DNA from: Nonomuraea aurantiaca
GTDB lineage: Bacteria; Actinomycetota; Actinomycetes; Streptosporangiales; Streptosporangiaceae
DNA: 64,000 nt
Reading direction: 5' to 3'
NCBI RefSeq assembly: GCF_020215705.1
Contig: NZ_JAIWNB010000011.1
Location: 1-64,000 of the forward strand
The notes below the pieces were generated by a model. That model made no database searches. It saw nothing but the letters and a program-made list of their open reading frames with translations, and was not told where the DNA came from. Numbering within the stretch: position 1 is the first letter of the stretch; the number at the start of each line of letters is the position of its first letter. The position numbers were made by a program, and so were the translations under genes. This document shows positions 61,115 to 64,000 of this stretch, in pieces.

Positions 61115-62752
61115 CTAAGAAACCGTTCCTGGAACAGTGAACGTGAGTTGCACTGGCGCGCCCCGAACGGTGTTGGGTGCGCTGGTTGCCCGCGTTCTGG
61201 CCGTATCCGGGCCCGGCGCATCGTGTGCGTGGTCCGGTGTGCGGTGGCGGGTTTCCTCACGCCTGGCAGCACACGATTCGGCCTGGACGGTCCGATGCCC
61301 CATACGATCGCTCTGGTCGCGTGGGGGCGGTGGCGTCCGTCGCCGGATCGGGTACTGCTGGGCGCGTCGTGCGATGGCCACGGCGGCGGCGTCATGACGG
61401 CTGGTCTTGCGTGTGAGGCTGGTCAGGGGGTGCTGCCAGTGCTGGGCTCCCCACTTGGAGGTATAGGCGGGGTCCACGGCGATGACGCTGATATCGGCTG
61501 CCTGGGCCATGCTGGTGAGCCGGGCTTTGAGCTTGCCGGTGGGCATGCCGGAGATGAGCTGCCGGAACCGTTTGTTGCGGCCGTGTTTCTCGCGGGTCTT
61601 CTCGGCGGCGAAGTCGAGGTCTTCCACCGCGATGGCGCGCACCCCGCACCCCCAGGCCCAGTGCAGCAGCCGGGTCAGAGCATGCCGGACCTGAGCGTCG
61701 CGGTGCCCGGCGGTGCCGGACAGGTCGTAGCCGAAGCGGCGCGGGTCGCCGACCGGGTTGCCGTGCACGTCCAGCCGCCAGGCGGCCAGATGATCGGCGT
61801 TGGTGTCCACCCCGATCACGCCGCCGGCCAGCGCCGCCTGGAGCGGGATCGTTGCGGCCGGTTGATGCTGCCAGGAGGCGGTCAGATACCAGCGGCCACG
61901 CACCCCGCCCCGGGGGATGTCGAGGTGGATGCGATAGGCGACGGCCCGGTTGGCTTCCACCCGGTCGGCCCACTCCTGGCCGCGGTGCGCGAAACGCACC
62001 CGCGCCGACAGGACGTAGCGGCCGTGGGCGGCGTTGGCCAGATGAGCCAGCGGCGCCGGGAGCTTGATGCTTACCTGGCCGTCGGGGGTGAGGCGGATGG
62101 TTTCGTTGCCGTAGCGCTTGCCCGACTCGCCATCGGCCTGCAGGAACCACCGCTCGGCCTGCCACCGCTCGCGCCACTGCGCTTCGGTGAGCTGAGCGGC
62201 TTGGAGGTGGTGCCGGGTGTTGAGCAGTCGCTTGCCGCCCCGCACGATATGCACCCGCCCGGCTTCGTAGTCGGCCCGCTCCCGCTCCAGCCGGTCGCTC
62301 AGCACATGCAGGCGGCGCTTCTTGGCATGCCACTCCCGCCTGCTGCGGTAACCGCCTGGCGCCCTCTTAGAACCCTTCGCGCCGATCGGCTGAGACAACC
62401 GGTGCGCGATCGCCGCGATACCCGCCTCAAGCGAGTGGAGGTGGGCCAGCTGGCGGCGGCGGGCCAGCGCCCACTGATCATGGCTGGCCTTGGTGATCGC
62501 CCCAGCCCAGCGTGATGACGACTCCGGTGTCAGCTCCCGCTTACGGTCGGCCCACGCCTGAGCGGAATGCTCCAGCCCAGCACGACAACGCACCGCCAGA
62601 TCCCGCGAAGCCAGCACACCCAGATGCGCACCCACCCGACGCAGCACCTGCTCATCGCGGGCCGTCAAACCCTTGAGCCGATCACGGACAGCTATCCCGG
62701 ACGGCCCGGTCGCCACGAACGGCACAGCGATCGGCCGCAACGCCTCAGCCAT
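61115..62752 (-). CDS. TnpB-related protein (IS200/IS605 OrfB-like, zinc finger absent)
   Basis: A 545-residue protein with the split RuvC nuclease site of TnpB/Cas12 ancestors. RuvC-I is GGVIGVDTNADHLAAWRLD, RuvC-II is IAVEDLDFAAEKTREKHGR and RuvC-III is KTSRHDAAAVAIARRA. The Asp/Glu/Asp triad is intact. The segment VDPAYTSKWGAQHW replaces the Cys4 zinc finger (TSxxCSxCG) of normal TnpB, so it is a derivative. The last 85 residues are low-complexity and may overlap a guide RNA. No TnpA gene or clear transposon ends lie next to it. A LexA-like box is in its promoter region. Confidence 0.75.
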   Translation of the reverse strand: MAEALRPIAVPFVATGPSGIAVRDRLKGLTARDEQVLRRVGAHLGVLASRDLAVRCRAGLEHSAQAWADRKRELTPESSSRWAGAITKASHDQWALARRRQLAHLHSLEAGIAAIAHRLSQPIGAKGSKRAPGGYRSRREWHAKKRRLHVLSDRLERERADYEAGRVHIVRGGKRLLNTRHHLQAAQLTEAQWRERWQAERWFLQADGESGKRYGNETIRLTPDGQVSIKLPAPLAHLANAAHGRYVLSARVRFAHRGQEWADRVEANRAVAYRIHLDIPRGGVRGRWYLTASWQHQPAATIPLQAALAGGVIGVDTNADHLAAWRLDVHGNPVGDPRRFGYDLSGTAGHRDAQVRHALTRLLHWAWGCGVRAIAVEDLDFAAEKTREKHGRNKRFRQLISGMPTGKLKARLTSMAQAADISVIAVDPAYTSKWGAQHWQHPLTSLTRKTSRHDAAAVAIARRAQQYPIRRRTPPPPRDQSDRMGHRTVQAESCAARREETRHRTPDHAHDAPGPDTARTRATSAPNTVRGAPVQLTFTVPGTVS

Positions 62753-63197
62753 CCCCGATCACCCCCAGCGCCACACGGATGAGCAAGTCCACCGGCCGGC
62801 GACCACAGTGGCGAGCGCAACACGAGATCCGCACCTCCACGCCATCGCCCCACCAACACGCCCGGACCACTCGCCACCCACCCCGGACTTTCACCGACAG
62901 TGACCGTTAGGCTACCAGAAGTTGACCTGTCGGTCGAACATGTGAGCGACACATCCGCCGCCCATCGCCCACCGCCACAAACGTGCCCTCGCCGTCACAC
63001 GACCGGTGCTACGGGAATCGACGCCCACCACGATCACGCCGACCGGACCCGTCCAGCCGCAACCGCGAGCACGCTGTCACGCATCACCGTGAGACAGACG
63101 AGGACCCACCTCCGCGCGTACCCCATCGACATGTTCACGCGAGGATCGAAACACAACGAGAAACGCCTCATGCACGCTCAAAAGCCAACAGTTCGCA
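62753..63197. other. Gene-free interval upstream of the TnpB-related gene
   Basis: About 445 bases without a credible gene, between the TnpB-related start and the echA terminator. It has a lower-GC, A-rich flank near 63120-63195. The promoter-like signal with LexA-type box at 62917-62949 is listed separately. No CRISPR-type repeats or inverted transposon end were found by eye. Confidence 0.45.
62917..62949 (-). promoter_or_regulatory. LexA/SOS-like box overlapping a promoter for the TnpB-related gene
   Basis: TCGAACATGTGAGCGA (62934-62949) matches 10 of 12 fixed positions of the actinobacterial SOS box TCGAACNNNNGTTCGA. On the minus strand TTCGAC within it can act as a -35, with TAGCCT 18 bases downstream as -10. 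Transcription would reach the TnpB-related start about 160 bases later. Confidence 0.45.
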
Positions 63198-63223
63198 ACC
63201 CCCTCCCAAAAAGGGGAGGGGGT
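63198..63223 (-). terminator. Terminator after the enoyl-CoA hydratase gene
   Basis: ACCCCCTCCC (63198-63207) pairs perfectly with GGGAGGGGGT (63214-63223). It lies about 12 bases after the stop of the minus-strand gene. Confidence 0.65.
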
Positions 63224-63234
63224 CGGGAAAAGGA

Positions 63235-63999
63235 CTACTCGCCCTTCCACTGGGGGGCGCGCTTCTCGGCGAAGGCCGCCGCGCCCTCCATGGCGTCCTT
63301 CGAACTGAACACCGGATTGATGATGCCGCCCTGCTTGGCGAACATCTCCTCCAGCGACCAGTCCTGCGACTCGATGATCACCTGCTTGGTGGCCGCGAGC
63401 GCCAGCGGGGCGTTGGCGGCGATCTTGCGGGCCAGCTCCAGCGCACCGTCCAGCGCCTCGCCCGCCGGAGTGATCCGGTTGACCAGCCCCAGCTCGTACA
63501 GGCGTGAGGCCGGGTAGTGATCGCCGGTCAAAGCGATCTCCATGGCGACGTGGTACGGGATCCGGCGCGGCAGCCGCATGATGCCGCCCGCGCCCGCCAC
63601 AAGGCCCCGTCTGGGCTCCGGCAGGCCGAAGGTGGACTCCGACGAGGCCACGATCACGTCGCACGACAGGGCGAGCTCGAAGCCCCCCGCGAGCGCATAG
63701 CCCTCGACCGCCGCCACGATCGGCTTCTTCGGCGACGACTCGGCCAGGCCGCCGAAGCCGCGGCCCTCGACCACCGGGAAGTCGCCGGACAGGAAGCCCT
63801 TGAGGTCCATGCCCGCCGAGAAGTAGCCGCCCGCTCCGGTCAGAACATAGGCGGAAATGTCGGGACGAGCCTCCAGCGCGTCGAGGGCTGCCGCGATACC
63901 GCGGGCCACCGCGCCGTTGATGGCGTTGCGCGCGGCGGGCCGGTTGATCGTGATCACGGCGACGCCATCGGACTCTTCGACGAGCACTTCGTCAGACAC
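63235..63999 (-). CDS. Enoyl-CoA hydratase/isomerase family protein (crotonase fold)
   Basis: A 254-residue crotonase-fold enzyme that starts one base from the window edge (GTG at 63999). The oxyanion-hole segments are AYVLTGAGGYFSAGMDLKGF and AAVEGYALAGGFELALSCDV; SESTFGLPEPRRGLVAGAGG follows, placing Glu in the second acidic position. The first catalytic Glu position is not certain, so it may be a hydratase, isomerase or related enzyme. It adds water to enoyl-CoA or a similar reaction in beta-oxidation. Confidence 0.85.
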   Translation of the reverse strand: MSDEVLVEESDGVAVITINRPAARNAINGAVARGIAAALDALEARPDISAYVLTGAGGYFSAGMDLKGFLSGDFPVVEGRGFGGLAESSPKKPIVAAVEGYALAGGFELALSCDVIVASSESTFGLPEPRRGLVAGAGGIMRLPRRIPYHVAMEIALTGDHYPASRLYELGLVNRITPAGEALDGALELARKIAANAPLALAATKQVIIESQDWSLEEMFAKQGGIINPVFSSKDAMEGAAAFAEKRAPQWKGE

Positions 64000-64000
64000 G

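Noticed and set aside
61125-61135. GTTCCTGGAAC palindrome near the TnpB-related gene end as transposon end
   Set aside because: It is a single short palindrome inside the coding end; no partner at the other side and no target-site pattern was seen.
61106-62515. 469-codon + strand open frame opposite the TnpB-related gene
   Set aside because: Opposite strand carries the RuvC motifs in frame; the + frame has no motif and starts near the gene's end.

Overview
The window is a high-GC stretch of an actinomycete chromosome. GTG and TTG starts, ATGA-coupled gene pairs, leaderless starts, PASTA, Mce-associated and UdgX proteins and a SpoIIE-type phosphatase all fit. Gene content and repeat style suggest the Streptosporangiales (Nonomuraea or Streptosporangium-like); that placement is inference, since no rRNA or marker comparison could be run.

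Left part (1-12.3 kb): tRNA-Trp, secE, nusG, rplK, rplA, a lipoprotein gene, rplJ and rplL, all on the minus strand. They are followed by a PMT-type glycosyltransferase, a divergent TetR/SnoaL-like pair, an Mce-type ATPase (mkl) and two Mce-associated membrane proteins. Two promoters reading off the left edge are where rpoB is expected. The gene order resembles the mycobacterial rplJ-rplL-TetR-mkl-rpoB neighbourhood.

Middle (12.5-31 kb): aminotransferase, small secreted paralogues, two ECF sigma/membrane-regulator pairs, adenosine deaminase, a methyltransferase, a CUT1 sugar ABC transporter without its own ATPase and with DasR-like sites upstream, an acyl-CoA dehydrogenase, an amino-acid permease with a divergent Lrp regulator, a serine-hydrolase/two-component operon, and kptA.

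Accessory stretch (31-35.2 kb): a membrane protein/TetR pair behind a 38-bp palindrome, an Rpn-type nuclease gene, two decaying hydrolase pseudogenes and a 45-residue basic small protein.

Right part (35.2-64 kb): thiolase; two tandem surface-protein/sortase pairs; acyl-CoA dehydrogenase; S1 protease; divergent MarR-like genes; a PAS-GAF-SpoIIE-ATPase phosphatase; an IdeR/DtxR regulator; UdgX; an MFS exporter; pdxH and citrate synthase; an 875-residue membrane protein with an extracellular ligand-binding domain; serC; a BlaI-type regulator; a YqhA-like protein; a third sigma/regulator pair; an EF-hand protein; a rhomboid protease; a TnpB-related protein with a LexA-like box in its promoter; and an enoyl-CoA hydratase.

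The most distinctive unexplained element is a dispersed tandem-repeat family (unit about 48-61 bp, core GACGGTCCGTCGTGGC). It forms three arrays of 7, 3 and 5 units, and each array lies exactly between the 3' ends of two convergent genes. A different 35-bp tandem repeat fills a fourth convergent junction, and a triple hairpin repeat separates rplK from rplA.
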